This document shows positions 1 to 10,662 of a stretch of DNA of 64,000 nucleotides, one piece after another. The first letter of the stretch is position 1. Each line of letters starts with the position of its first letter. The translations under genes were made by a program, and so were the position numbers. The DNA is taken from positions 6,737,001 through 6,801,000 of the forward strand of contig NC_060105.1 of the NCBI RefSeq assembly GCF_021155765.1, in the 5' to 3' direction. The notes under the pieces were generated by a model. It was not told the origin of the DNA. It saw only the letters and a program-made list of their open reading frames with translations, and ran no database searches. This DNA comes from Diprion similis (lineage: Eukaryota > Arthropoda > Insecta > Hymenoptera > Diprionidae).

Positions 1-382
1 ATTTGAATAGTAGGATACGTACAGCTGCGCGTATAATAAATGTATAAATAATAATCAATTAGAATATAAAAGTGCTAGAAAATTTGTTCTTTCGCAAAAC
101 TGCGAATACGCGTATAAGTCGCTACTCCCATTGACTTCGGCGTGCGAATGAATTCTGAATGAAGGAATGACGCGTTTTTATCATCATACGTATTACTTCT
201 CGTGATTAGTCATCTGCGTCGATAAACACATATATCGTGACTCCTCCGCAGCTTTACTTTCATCTCAATGACGCTCGCGTTATTAAAGACGCAAAAATTA
301 AGTTCGTTACAAACATTCGGCCTCGTTTATTGTTTATTTATGATCAATTTTTTTCAAAAATTTAATTTTCCCGTTTACCAAG

Positions 383-385
<3 letters not shown>

Positions 386-449
<64 letters not shown>
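386..449. repeat. (TA)n microsatellite
   Basis: About 32 uninterrupted TA dinucleotides. The Ile-Tyr open frames that cross it on both strands are artefacts of the repeat. Confidence 0.97.
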
Positions 450-451
<2 letters not shown>

Positions 452-3400
452 AGAATACTATAAGTAACATAATAATTAATGAATTATACGAGTATACTTT
501 ATTGCAGTCGGAATAAAAATATTTTGTCACTTGTATTTGAAACAAGAGCCACAAATCTATTATACAATATAACAATATATGTGCATAATGTGCATATATG
601 ATTATGATATTGCAGTTTCAATAGATTCTATTGCATATTATATACATATATATAATACCGTGCGGTGATTTGGCCTGAATTTATTAAGCTTAATACCAAT
701 ATCCCAGATTATACGCGACCCTGATTGTTACAGTTGACATATTCGCAACAATATACCGTACCCCAAAGATATAAGGAGGTATAGATATTAATCATCGGTC
801 TAATCTGAAATCCGATTACTAACAAACAGCGCAACTCTGCGTAAAACAATTAAGGGGCAATTATATATATATGAAATTTGTAGATTGACATCCGTCTGAT
901 AATCCGCGCACCGTCGCGTCGTGTCGTAAAAACGCAAAGACGAGGGTATTAAAGAAATCAGATAAGAACATGCTAGTCGCAGATTTTAATTACTGAGTGA
1001 TGTGAGCCACGATTTTATTAGATTACACCTCTAATTCGATAAATAAGACACGTCAACGAAAAAAAAAAAAAAAAAATAGAACTTCTTATTTTGAGTTTAT
1101 ATATTAAAATAAATAAATTTTTATTCTAAACATAGAGAAATAACAAAAATCTTGGTTTATGACTTATGAAGTTTGCTTTTGTCTATTTACGTTGATGAAT
1201 AAGTCCTTAAGTGTTTGGTTGATAGATGTAATATGCATGCATATTCAGGAGAACAAGAAAAACTTTTTCACCGAGATGTGATGGACTTTAAACGACGTTA
1301 TCAGGTGCTGTATACATAGAATGAAAGCATCATGAGAGGTTACGTTTGAGGATCGTTTCGAGAAAGTCCAAACGAGCATAGAAGAAGTAGGAAAAACATT
1401 AATTTTTTAACTTCGTTTATCAAGTTTTAAGTATTTCTAGTTTATTATTAATAATATTTTTTTTTTCAATAAAAGTGATTTAAATGCGAAACTAAAGTTT
1501 GTTTAATTGTTACTTACAACAAATGTTTGACTATATCTTTCTAGTTTCTACAAAATCAAACTTTATCTATGAAAACAATTTTTTCTCTCATTAGTTATAC
1601 ATGTAAAAAATCAAAATTTGACATCTAGAACCTAGACTCAAGATTCGCGTTGACCGGTGTTATCCGATATAAGAAAAGAGGACGGAGAGGGATTTTCTTT
1701 TTTTAGCGAGTCTGGCGTTATAAAAGAACCTGAAATATATCAGCTGAGAAGGTTATTCTAAAAACGATGCTGTATAAGTGCTGTAAGCTAGCAGCTAAAA
1801 CGATTATCGACTATTAATAATTATTATAAGGTTAGGAATCTTACACACTGTCATTCATATTATACAGAGATTAGAACTTTTTTCGGTTTATTTTCATATT
1901 TTCCACTCTATCTCGGTTTCTTCAAGAAATGTTTCTGTATATTTTTAGATTCGATAAAAAAAAAAAGACAAGATCAATGAACAATTCAAACTGAATTTTT
2001 TTTATCATATATTCAATACCGGTTCATCTAATCTATCGATTGCAATGAACAAACAGAATCGACGTACACGGTGTGTGTACATAATATATATATATACACA
2101 CACACACATGCACTTAAAGAAACTGTAAACCGGCTGCAGTATGAAAATGATGAAAGTACACATCGAGTTTATTTTACAATTAGCAGACATGAAGTATGTA
2201 ACGCCAATGAGAAACGAGATTTCGCGAGTGCCTGGAGAATAACTGGTATAGTTATTAATAAACAAACCTAACAATATCTGTGATAAGAGTACATTAGTAA
2301 TAGTGCATGAGATCTGAACACTGAATTGCAGAAATCGATCAAACAATGTACTTATCTTCCCCCCTTTGGCTGAACTCACGAGATCCGCAAACGAAAGCCA
2401 AATCTGATCGATCATATAAATCATCCTTTTATCTATCTATCTGTTTTCTTTTTTTTTTTCTTTTTTTACCACGATAGTTTAACCTATATATTTCTTATCG
2501 CAAGAACAATATAACGAAGTACAGCAACGGGGTACAACACCGCCGACAACTTATGTCGTACAAATCGCAGCCGGTAGATCTCGTATAGGCACAAATCTTT
2601 TTATACGAGGGATTTTCTCACATCTTATCTAAACCGGGCAAACACATTTCATTTTTATTATCTGAACCGGATATCGTACGTAGTATATTATACGAATAAG
2701 TGTGAATAAAGTTATACGCTGCACATGTTTATAACAATAAGATAGATGAGGGTGTTGGAATTGGATACGTGCATATATACACGCACGTAAGGAAAAATAT
2801 TCATAGATTTTACATCCCATGTGATGAATATATGGACAACAAATTTTTCGAGTTAAATCTACGGCAATTGTTGAAAGATTTAAAAATCCGATGGTAAGAG
2901 TAACAAAACCCAAAACCAATATTAAGAGTTACAAACGTGCTTAGATAGATCTACCAAAAATTGATGTAAAATCTACATTAAATTTTTCATCATTTCTATT
3001 TTCACTACAATGTTGTCTTAATTAAAGCGTAGCTTTTGTGATTAGTTTCCAAAAATACCACGGTAAGGAAAAAATATGTCAGAGAAATGTTCCCGCAGGG
3101 CGTGTCTTTCCCGACTAGACGGTGTTTTTGTTATATTCGTTTGTTAGCCTCCATCGTGTTGTTCGTGGTTCAACAACTCTTGGTTCGAGGTCAAACGTCG
3201 ATGGAGAAATAACGCGCATATAAGTATGACTACGTATTGTATAAATGGACATGTAACGACGCGGGTTTTTATTTCGTGTCTCTTTGTTTCACGGATAAAA
3301 AAATTTCCGTAAATTTCTGTGTACGTAGGTACGTACGTACATCATGCATGCATGAATACGTGTACGAATTTAGGTACAAATACCGTTACGTTAACGGCGT

Positions 3401-3452
3401 AATTGGATTTTCTAAATATAGAAACTACTCGGAGTGACACGCTTCGTCGACG

Positions 3453-3489
3453 ATGTATGTATATATGTATGTATGTATGTATGTATGTA
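3453..3489. repeat. (ATGT)n tetranucleotide microsatellite
   Basis: A run of ATGT/GTAT units with one short TA interruption. Confidence 0.9.
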
Positions 3490-4158
3490 CATCGCACGTA
3501 TGTATCAATAAAGCATACAAAATAAAGAAAGAAACTTAATAGTTTACATCATCGGAAAATTAAACGCGATTTTTAGTTTCTTCGTTCCGGTTCATTTTGT
3601 ATAACCATCCCCAGAAGATGGTATCGTCGTCAGTATCCAACGAATAAAATCCCTCAAATCAGTCTCGATTAACGTTCTTTCGCAATTCCATCTCATTGCA
3701 AAGCAACGAGGCTTATCTCAACTGTTCCACGGAACAAGCATTATTTCAAGTTGCTCTATATATTATAGACATAGACTTTATGACAGACACGAGTGTTTGT
3801 TCAGACAAAGAGAGAATAAGAGATAGGTAAGTACAAGAGATTACAGACATTATGAAACATTTATCACAAAGAGAATCACCAACAAGCAGAAAGTAAAGAA
3901 GATAAATATTGAAAGAGATGAACCGGAAGCGAGATGTAAAATTCAACAATAAGTCGTTGGTGTTACATCGTGCCTCTCGAGTGACTCGCTAAGTGTGTAT
4001 TTACAAGTAATTTTTACAAAAATTTATTACGATCAGAATTGTGTAAGCCCGCCATTAAAATGCTTGTAATATAATCAAGGTCACGCACGCGGTTTCCGAC
4101 CGTCAATTGTCAAAGCGGATCCCATCTTTCCTCGATAAAAAAAAAAAGAGCACAGCAT

Positions 4159-4178
4159 GGGGGGGGGGGGGGGGGGGG
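4159..4178. repeat. G20 homopolymer
   Basis: Twenty consecutive G bases lie just after an A run. A stretch like this can form a G-quadruplex and is also prone to length errors in assemblies. Confidence 0.9.
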
Positions 4179-5505
4179 CGGAGAAAGGCAATTGAATGAG
4201 GACTTACGAATACGTAGACGGTGGTCTTTGGCACGATGGATACTATTGTATTTAGATGAATGAATAGATAGATCCTAGACGATGATCCGGCGTGTTTTGC
4301 TTGTCGCACAATTTTCCGATGTCAAGTGTCGCCGTTTCGCGGATAGAAGGAGGTTACTTGTCACGTCAGATGATATCACACACTGTAAACCGTCGTGTCG
4401 TATAGCCGCGCTCACGCTGCACCTCGCATCGCAGCTTCATGACAGGCCGAGAACGCGCGACCCGAGCCAACGTCTTGTTGACCGCTGCCAAGGGTGGGGA
4501 GAGGGGAGGGCATAGACTTATTATCCAGTGTTTGACAGCTTGGCCGCGTCGTTGCAGCGCGGCGCTGCGTTCCGACGGTTCCGACTGATTACGATTCGAG
4601 TGTCATGCGCGAGTCATTCTGACTGTCAGTTGTTTGGGCTTCCGCCGATAAAGAAGCTGCCGGATCAATAGGGTGGCTCCTTATGGCCTCAGAACCACTT
4701 ACCCACCGAGCATTGGTCATGAAAATTAGCTCAATGGTGACTGTCTTTAAATTCTCTCGTCAACGAGTCACTCATTGATGTAAGAGGACTATGAATGTAT
4801 ATACGAATGTAAGTGAATAAGGACTGTCGACCCGAAATCAACTGACAATGCTAGGTTTTGTTAATTGTTACGATAAAAACGCAACTTCGTAGTTTTGACA
4901 AGCTGCATTTTCCGATATGTTGGTACCCATTTTCATTAGCGTTTTAAAACTAATTGTCGGCCTAACTGTAGCTCAGTCGATAATGGGGAACGGGATTACC
5001 ATAGCAAAGTGCCACATTAGTGGTCGTGATGAAATAAATCACAAATATATTAACAAGTGAGGTTGCAGCAAGGACAATTGAGAACAAAATTGACTGCAAA
5101 ATTTTCATTCGTTATTATCGTACAAGCACTTCTCCATATGTGATAAATAAACCAATCCCATCGTTCTCGCACAATAATACTCAAAACACCTAAACTATTG
5201 TTGGTAACAGAAATTACGTCGAAAATACTTGGGAAGCAACGAAAATATGAACTAAAGTATTTCCTACGTAACTTTTGTTATTGTTACCGACTTCAAAACC
5301 AATTTCTACTAGAAGGGAATATTTTACCTTGAAAAAGATGCTCTGCCAAGCCACCTGAGTTGGGGTATATCTCCGATCAGCAATTTCACACATCTCAATT
5401 CCATTTAAACCGGATTTATCAAGGCTTCATTGACGATCTGGAAATCGTAGCAGAAATCGCTCCAGATGTTAGTGAAAAAATTTCCAGGAAAAAAAAAAAA
5501 AAAAA

Positions 5506-5843
5506 TGATTAGCTGGAACAGACAATAGATTTGAGTACATGAAACTGACAGAAGGTTCCTAGAACAGTAAAGGATTCGATTAGTTGAAATAGGCAAAAGG
5601 ATGGGTTAGCTAAAACAGTCAAAAAGTTTAACTAGCGAAAACCGACAAAAGGTTTCATTAACTGAAACAGACAAAAAATGTCATTAGCTGAAACAGACAA
5701 AAAATATCATTAGCTGAAACAGATGAAAGGCATGATTAACTGAAACAGTTAAAAAGTTTGATTAACTGAAACAGACAAAAGGTTTCATTAGCTGAAACGG
5801 AAAAACAATTTGATTAGCTGAAACAGACGAAAATACGATTAGC
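5506..5843 (+). repeat. 26-bp minisatellite, about 13 units
   Basis: The unit starts ATTAGCTGAAACAGACAAAA. Unit starts fall at 5657, 5683, 5709, 5735, 5761, 5787 and 5813, exactly 26 bp apart, and then at 5838. The first four or five units (5508 to about 5630) are more degenerate. The array follows directly on an A-rich tract. No reading frame is preserved through it, so it is probably non-coding. Confidence 0.92.
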
Positions 5844-6278
5844 ACAATGACAAAAGTGCGTGCATCGACCAGAACAATGTCTTTCGAGTAAAGACTAAAC
5901 ATTCCACGCTATACTTAAAAAAACTAGTTCGTTGCCCTGAAACAAGAGAAAATACAGTTACTAAAAATAAACTTTTATACACCTCAGATAGGTTCTATAA
6001 ATACTTACGATAAGATTCTTCACCATCACTGTACACTGCGCGATTTTTATCCCCGTGAGTTGATCGCCGACTTGCAAATGCCGCGCTTTCTCTCAGAACC
6101 AAAAGGTATCAAGTCAACGCGTGTTATGCACGGTCAATATGAACTTAAAAACTCAGTTGTTCCGCGTAACAAGATTCCTTGAAAAGCTGAAGGCTTAACA
6201 CATAGAGCGTGAATTACTTTTTCATATACCGTTTACGAAATCCTCAAGCAAAAAGGGCGATAGATCGATTTGCATTAT
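5844..6278. other. intergenic, no feature seen
   Basis: AT-rich unique-looking sequence between the 26-bp minisatellite and the left end of the composite transposon. I see no coding potential. Confidence 0.5.
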
Positions 6279-6679
6279 CAGGGTGGCGACAAATATGCTC
6301 AAATATAATTCCTTGACTGTTTCCCTGACTTTTCCCGTCAAAACATTCAGAATTCTCCGACATTTTTCCACGACACTTAAGTAAGGTAATGCTGGGCAGT
6401 TTTCACGACTAAAAGCTCCACAAGTTGTGCACCTTGAATATATAAATTTGGGTTTCAAAACACATAGTATTGTATTCGTTTTACAAGAATAATTGGAAAT
6501 TGAACGATCCCATTTCCGTAAGTTAGCTTAACTGAATTTACGAAGGTTAGCTGAAATTTGAAAACGATTCTTTAAAAACAGCACGATTTTCTTCTCTATG
6601 CCCAATCATATCCTCTGACGTTTTCCTGACTTTTCCCGAAATAGTGAACTCCCGGTTTTCCCGCTCCGTCGCCATCCTG
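6279..6679 (+). mobile_element. end module copy 1 (MITE-like)
   Basis: A 401-bp unit bounded by CAGGGTGGCGAC and GTCGCCATCCTG (11 of 12 positions pair). It matches 10285-10662 over most of its length in direct orientation. Shared landmarks are TGGGCAGTTTT, the CAATATATAAATTTGG-type segment, and GTTAGCTTAACTGA. By eye the two copies differ at roughly one base in five, plus indels. Confidence 0.75.
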
Positions 6680-6815
6680 ACTCGATCACTGGATCACTCG
6701 ACCTCTCGACCACTCGACCACTGGGTCACTGGATCACTCGGATACGGGGTTACTATCACTGGATCACACGATCTCTGAGCCACTGGAACCCTCGATACGT
6801 CCGATCCCTCGATCA
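6680..6815 (+). repeat. 9-bp satellite block A
   Basis: Degenerate 9-mers of the type TCACTGGA / TCACTCGAC run directly from the inner end of module copy 1. The same satellite in the same orientation abuts module copy 2 (10150-10284). Confidence 0.85.
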
Positions 6816-8679
6816 GTCCGCAAGGGAACGTCAGTAATTTCCGGCCCACATCCACAATCTTCATTGTTTTTCTACTAGTTATTCGTGTATCATATAATAG
6901 TAGTAAACGCCTTCCAACCCACCCCCACGACGGGGGGGCTACAGGAGGGTTACAATTGCAGCAAAAAATTGACAAAAAAGTGTACAGTCGCTCACGCGAA
7001 ACTTATTGTACGCATTAATTGAAACATAAGAAGCCTACAAGGTATCGTCTGCCGTCTAAATTCCACGACAAAACTTGTCTTCCACCCACATAAGTAAGTG
7101 CGATAAAATATTTAAAAAGCTCATTCCTTCAAGGATGAAATTGATGACAATGCTTCTTTTTATAGTAAGGAACACAAAAATAATAGTCAACCACCTATAC
7201 TATACATCGAAAGTAGTCTTCCAAGTCCATGAAGCTGCTGCAGGCACGCGGCTACGATGCTGCATCTTTACGAGCTGCCTGAAAGACGATCGTTGCTGTT
7301 CTACATGTTGAACGATTGTCATGAAGTTTTTTTTTTATGTTGTACATTTGTTCAGTGAATCAATTTGAACTTTGGCGGATAGTTATACTAGATCTTTTGC
7401 CATAAAAATCGAGAGTTAGATATATTAATGAAATTCTATAAAATGCTTCAAATTAAAACAACAATGTTTTAGTATGACATTGATCTTCAATATCAGAATT
7501 ATTGATTTCACCACCGTCTTCTTCGTCTGATTGATCTTGGTCTTGCTCTGTACTTGTTTTTTTACTTGTAAATATGTGAATATAATACTTTGTTAATGCC
7601 TAGATAATAATTTTTATATAACTTTTTAAGTTTTTTTCTTCATTTACAATACGTAGACTTTCTGCTGAATTAATTGTTATGTCATCGATGGATTTAATTG
7701 AACAAGTTTATTATCTGATTCATCCCAACCATAGTCAGTAGGATAAAATTCCTTCGGTTGCAGGAGACAAGCATGCCTCCAAAGATTTTGTAAATTTTGA
7801 TTTAAACAAAATTTTCTCCCGCTGCCTGTGGTTGGGAAAAGTCAGATAATAAATTTGTTTCTCAATTGAATCCACCGATGACATAGCAATCAAGTCAGAA
7901 AGAAATCTAGGTATTATAAATAAAACATCAAAAATTATACATAGATAATTATTTAATCATTACTAAATTTTTATATTTATATATTTACAGATGAAGAAAT
8001 AAATACAGAACAAGACAAAGACGACAATGCTGAAATCAATAATTCTGATATTGAAGATTTCAATGTAATAATGGATGAATGTTCATAGAATTACCTTTGT
8101 CAAGCAAGATGAGCACACGTTATACAGCATGCACATTTTGAATATAGAATTCTTCAAAGTGAAAATCAATAAGTAATTTTTTTACCTTAACTTACGACTA
8201 TTCAATAGAAGAATAGACTGAAATTTTGTGAAAAGACGTTATAATATCACCTCGGTTTTGAGATTTCCGAATATTAGTGTGGATTTTCTCGGAATTAATC
8301 CTTAATGTCATTGTAAAAGATTGTTTTTCTTATCGTAAATCATTTTATCGAATTTCATCGATATATTTGAGTCTCGATTTTAACGACAGAAGATTTAGTA
8401 CAACTATCCACCAAAGTATAAATTAATATACTAAACAAACATGTAACATAAAAAAAAAAGAAAAAAATTTCATGATAGTCATTCGACTATTTCGGACAAC
8501 AACGATCGTCTTTCAGGCAGGACGTAAAGATGCAGCTTTATATAGGCTTCGAAGACGACCTTCGTTGAATCTTAGAGCGGTTCAAATAGGGAATTATTTA
8601 AGATTTCGCTCTTCACTAAAATTTTTGTACTTTTCACCAAAGAATAGCTCACGTAAATAGGTTGGGCTGATAAAAATTT

Positions 8680-9075
8680 TTTACTACCGCCTCAACCACA
8701 TTAAAATTTCGAAAAAACGCTATCTTGGGGAATTTCAAAATTCAGATATCCTTGAATCCTTCAGCGGCTATGTTGAATTTGTATGACGAAACAAAAGTTA
8801 CTGCAAGACCTGGCATGCGTGCGATTTTTTATAGTGCCGAAAAATCTGCATCGAAGTTCATTGCAATGTTTAGAAGTTAAAAAAGTTCTTCATCTAAGAA
8901 TTTCAAGATAGATGTTTCAGTACTCAAAAAAATCGCACGCCTCTCAGGACTCGTAAAAACTTCTGTTTCGTCACACAAAACATATCCACCAAAGGATTCA
9001 AGGAATATCTCAATTTTGAAGTTCCCGAAAATAGTCTTTTTTCGAAATTCCATCGTCGTTGAGACGGAAGTAAAA
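8680..9075. repeat. imperfect palindrome nested in right arm
   Basis: The left half (about 8680-8835) and right half (about 8925-9075) are diverged inverted copies. Shared blocks include GTTTCGTCAYACAAA, GATATCCTTGAATCC against GGATTCAAGGAATATC, and TTTTTTCGAAATT. It lies within the 1.2-kb stretch that breaks the symmetry of the larger arms, so it is probably a separate hairpin-type insertion. Confidence 0.6.
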
Positions 9076-9239
9076 AAAGAAATTTCATCTCAGCCATTTA
9101 GCGTTATCTATCTATATCTATATCTTTCTCAATGTCATCAGTCAACCCACATATTATATCTCCACGACACATGCACTCGTCTCATTTTATTTAATCATAC
9201 CTCACTTCATCTTACTCTATTTCATTTTAATTATTTTAC

Positions 9240-9385
9240 TTTATTTCATCCTATTTTCATTTTACTTCTTTTTCTATCTTATTTTACTCTAGTCATTTTA
9301 TTTTTATTTCATCCTATTTTTATTTTACTTCTTTCTCTATCTTATTTTACTCTAGTCATTTTATTTTTTTTATTTCATCCCATTT
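9240..9385 (+). repeat. 63-bp tandem repeat, about 2.3 copies
   Basis: A pyrimidine-rich unit beginning ATTTCATCCTATTTT recurs at 9243 and 9306, with a third partial copy before 9385. The leucine- and phenylalanine-rich open frame across it reflects this composition and is not a gene. Confidence 0.8.
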
Positions 9386-9452
9386 TATTTTATTTTATTT
9401 TAAGTCTAACTCTAAAGGAGCTCGGTACTACGTTTTCCAAACACTACCTATA

Positions 9453-9634
9453 ATTTCTATTCATTTATTTTTTGTCACCTGTGTACTACACTGTCGCGCT
9501 GTAAGGGGGTTTTCCCAAAGCGCTTAATAAAAAGCATTATCTTGCTATTAAATGCTTTTTATTAAGCGCTTTGGGAAAACCCCCTTACAGCGCGACAGTG
9601 TAGTACACAGGTGACAAAAAATAAATGAATAGAA

Positions 9635-9636
<2 letters not shown>
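9453..9636. mobile_element. perfect palindrome, 86-bp arms, 12-bp spacer
   Basis: Arms 9453-9538 and 9551-9636 are exact reverse complements by my reading, separated by a 12-base loop at 9539-9550. The arm includes CACTGTCGCGCTGTAAGGGG and CCCAAAGCGCTTAATAAAAA. It sits inside the right arm of the larger foldback element and directly before an ATCT microsatellite. It looks like a recently inserted hairpin MITE, although a palindromic assembly artefact must be excluded. Confidence 0.85.

Positions 9637-9674
<38 letters not shown>
9635..9674. repeat. (ATCT)n microsatellite
   Basis: About nine ATCT units that abut the right arm of the perfect palindrome. Confidence 0.93.
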
Positions 9675-9675
<1 letters not shown>

Positions 9676-10149
9676 ATCTATTTTTTGGTAAAAAAGTGCA
9701 AGAATCTCGGAGAATACCGAAAACAAAAAGAAAGGCCTTTTTTTGAACCATCCCATGAAATGTATCCTCCAGGTGGAAGACTATTATTTTTGTGTTTCTC
9801 ACTATGAAAAATAGAATTCTAATCAATTTTATCCCCGCAGGCATGAATTTTAAAAATATTTTTTTACGCTTACTTATGTCGGCAGAAATCGAATTTCGTC
9901 GTGGAATTTAGGCAGAAGACGATATTTTCTAGGCTTCTTATATTTCAATTAATCCCTTCGATAAGTTTCGCGTATGCGGCTATACATTATTTAGTCAATT
10001 TCCTGCTGTAAATCGTAACCCTCCTGCAACCCCCCGTCGTGGGGGTGCGTTTTTAAGGCGTGTATATTACTGTTTTGTGATACACGGATAACTAGTACAA
10101 AAAAATGAAGCCTACGGAAATGGTGTAATGAAATATGTCGTTACCTCCC

Positions 10150-10284
10150 GGACTAAATCACTCGACCCATCGACCCCTCGAACTCTCGGTCACAGGATCC
10201 CTGGATCACTCGATCTCCCGATCACTGGATCACTCGAGCACTCGATCACTCGATCACTGGATCACTCGACCACTCGATCAGGTG
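10150..10284 (+). repeat. 9-bp satellite block B
   Basis: Nine-base units such as GATCACTGG and GATCACTCG, in the same orientation as the block at 6680-6815, ending directly at module copy 2. Confidence 0.87.
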
Positions 10285-10662
10285 CAGGATGGCGTCAATT
10301 TTACTCAAATAAAATTCCCGAATCTTCCCGTAAAAAAATTACAAGTCCCTGACGTTTTCCCATGAAAATTAGGCAATGTTGGGCAGTTTTTATGATCAAA
10401 GGCTTCAGAACTTGTGCAGCTTCAATATATAAATTTGGATCTAAGAAACACGTAGTATTGCTTCATTTCGCACGAATAATTAGAAATTGAACGATTCCAT
10501 TTCCCAAAGTTAGCTTAACTGACTTAACGAAGTATAGATGAAGATTAAAAAATATTTATCAAAAAGCCAATTTTTTCCCATGTTCCATCATAATTCCCTA
10601 ACTTTTCGCGGTAGAAAAAATTCCCCAACTGCTCCCGACTATCCCGGTCAGTCGCCACCCTG
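10285..10662 (+). mobile_element. end module copy 2 (MITE-like)
   Basis: A 378-bp direct copy of 6279-6679. Its outer end, GTCGCCACCCTG, is an exact partner for the outer end of copy 1. Its inner end, CAGGATGGCGTC, has two changes. Confidence 0.75.

Larger units (their letters stand above)
1..5505. other. AT-rich intergenic DNA with simple repeats
   Basis: I see no supportable gene here. The open frames are short, low-complexity and lack a family signature. Visible content: a long TA microsatellite near 386-449, a CA/TA tract near 2078-2108, an ATGT/GTAT tract near 3453-3489, a 20-base G run at 4159-4178, and scattered A or T runs. A GC- and CpG-richer patch at about 4380-4680 stands out from the AT-rich surroundings. 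It could be a promoter or first exon of a gene lying outside the window, but nothing in the sequence proves that. Confidence 0.6.
6850..10140. repeat. long inverted arms of the foldback element
   Basis: The reverse complement of 6850-7215 matches about 9765-10110. Shared landmarks include GATACACGRATAACTAGTA and CCCCGTCGTGGGGGTG. The reverse complement of 7230-7330 matches 8470-8552, around ACGATCGTCTTTCAGGCAG. 7330-7445 matches 8335-8470, 7460-7580 matches 7990-8090, and 7678-7735 matches 7840-7895. The fold axis is therefore near 7785. The right arm is interrupted at about 8553-9764 by extra DNA of around 1.2 kb. No frame stays open through the arms. Confidence 0.75.
6279..10662. mobile_element. 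composite foldback DNA transposon, 4.4 kb
   Basis: The outer ends are perfect 12-bp inverted repeats: CAGGGTGGCGAC at 6279-6290 and GTCGCCACCCTG at 10651-10662. They are flanked by ATTAT at 6274-6278 and again at 10663-10667, a probable 5-bp target duplication. A 0.4-kb end module occurs at both extremities in the same orientation (6279-6679 and 10285-10662), each with its own diverged inner end. Inside are 9-bp satellites next to both modules and long inverted arms (about 6850-7735 against 7840-8550 plus 9765-10140). I recognise no intact transposase, so it is probably non-autonomous. The superfamily is unclear; the CAGGG-type termini alone do not decide it. Confidence 0.72.

Noticed and set aside
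4966-5005. TAGCTCAGTCGAT resembling a tRNA A box
   Set aside because: No B box or acceptor stem follows at the right distance.
9016-9453. 145-aa open frame rich in Leu, Phe and Ser
   Set aside because: It is produced by a pyrimidine-rich tandem repeat and runs into the palindrome; no domain is present.
10128-10365. Open frames repeating SLDHS/TRSLD-like units
   Set aside because: They are translations of the 9-bp satellite, not a repeat protein.
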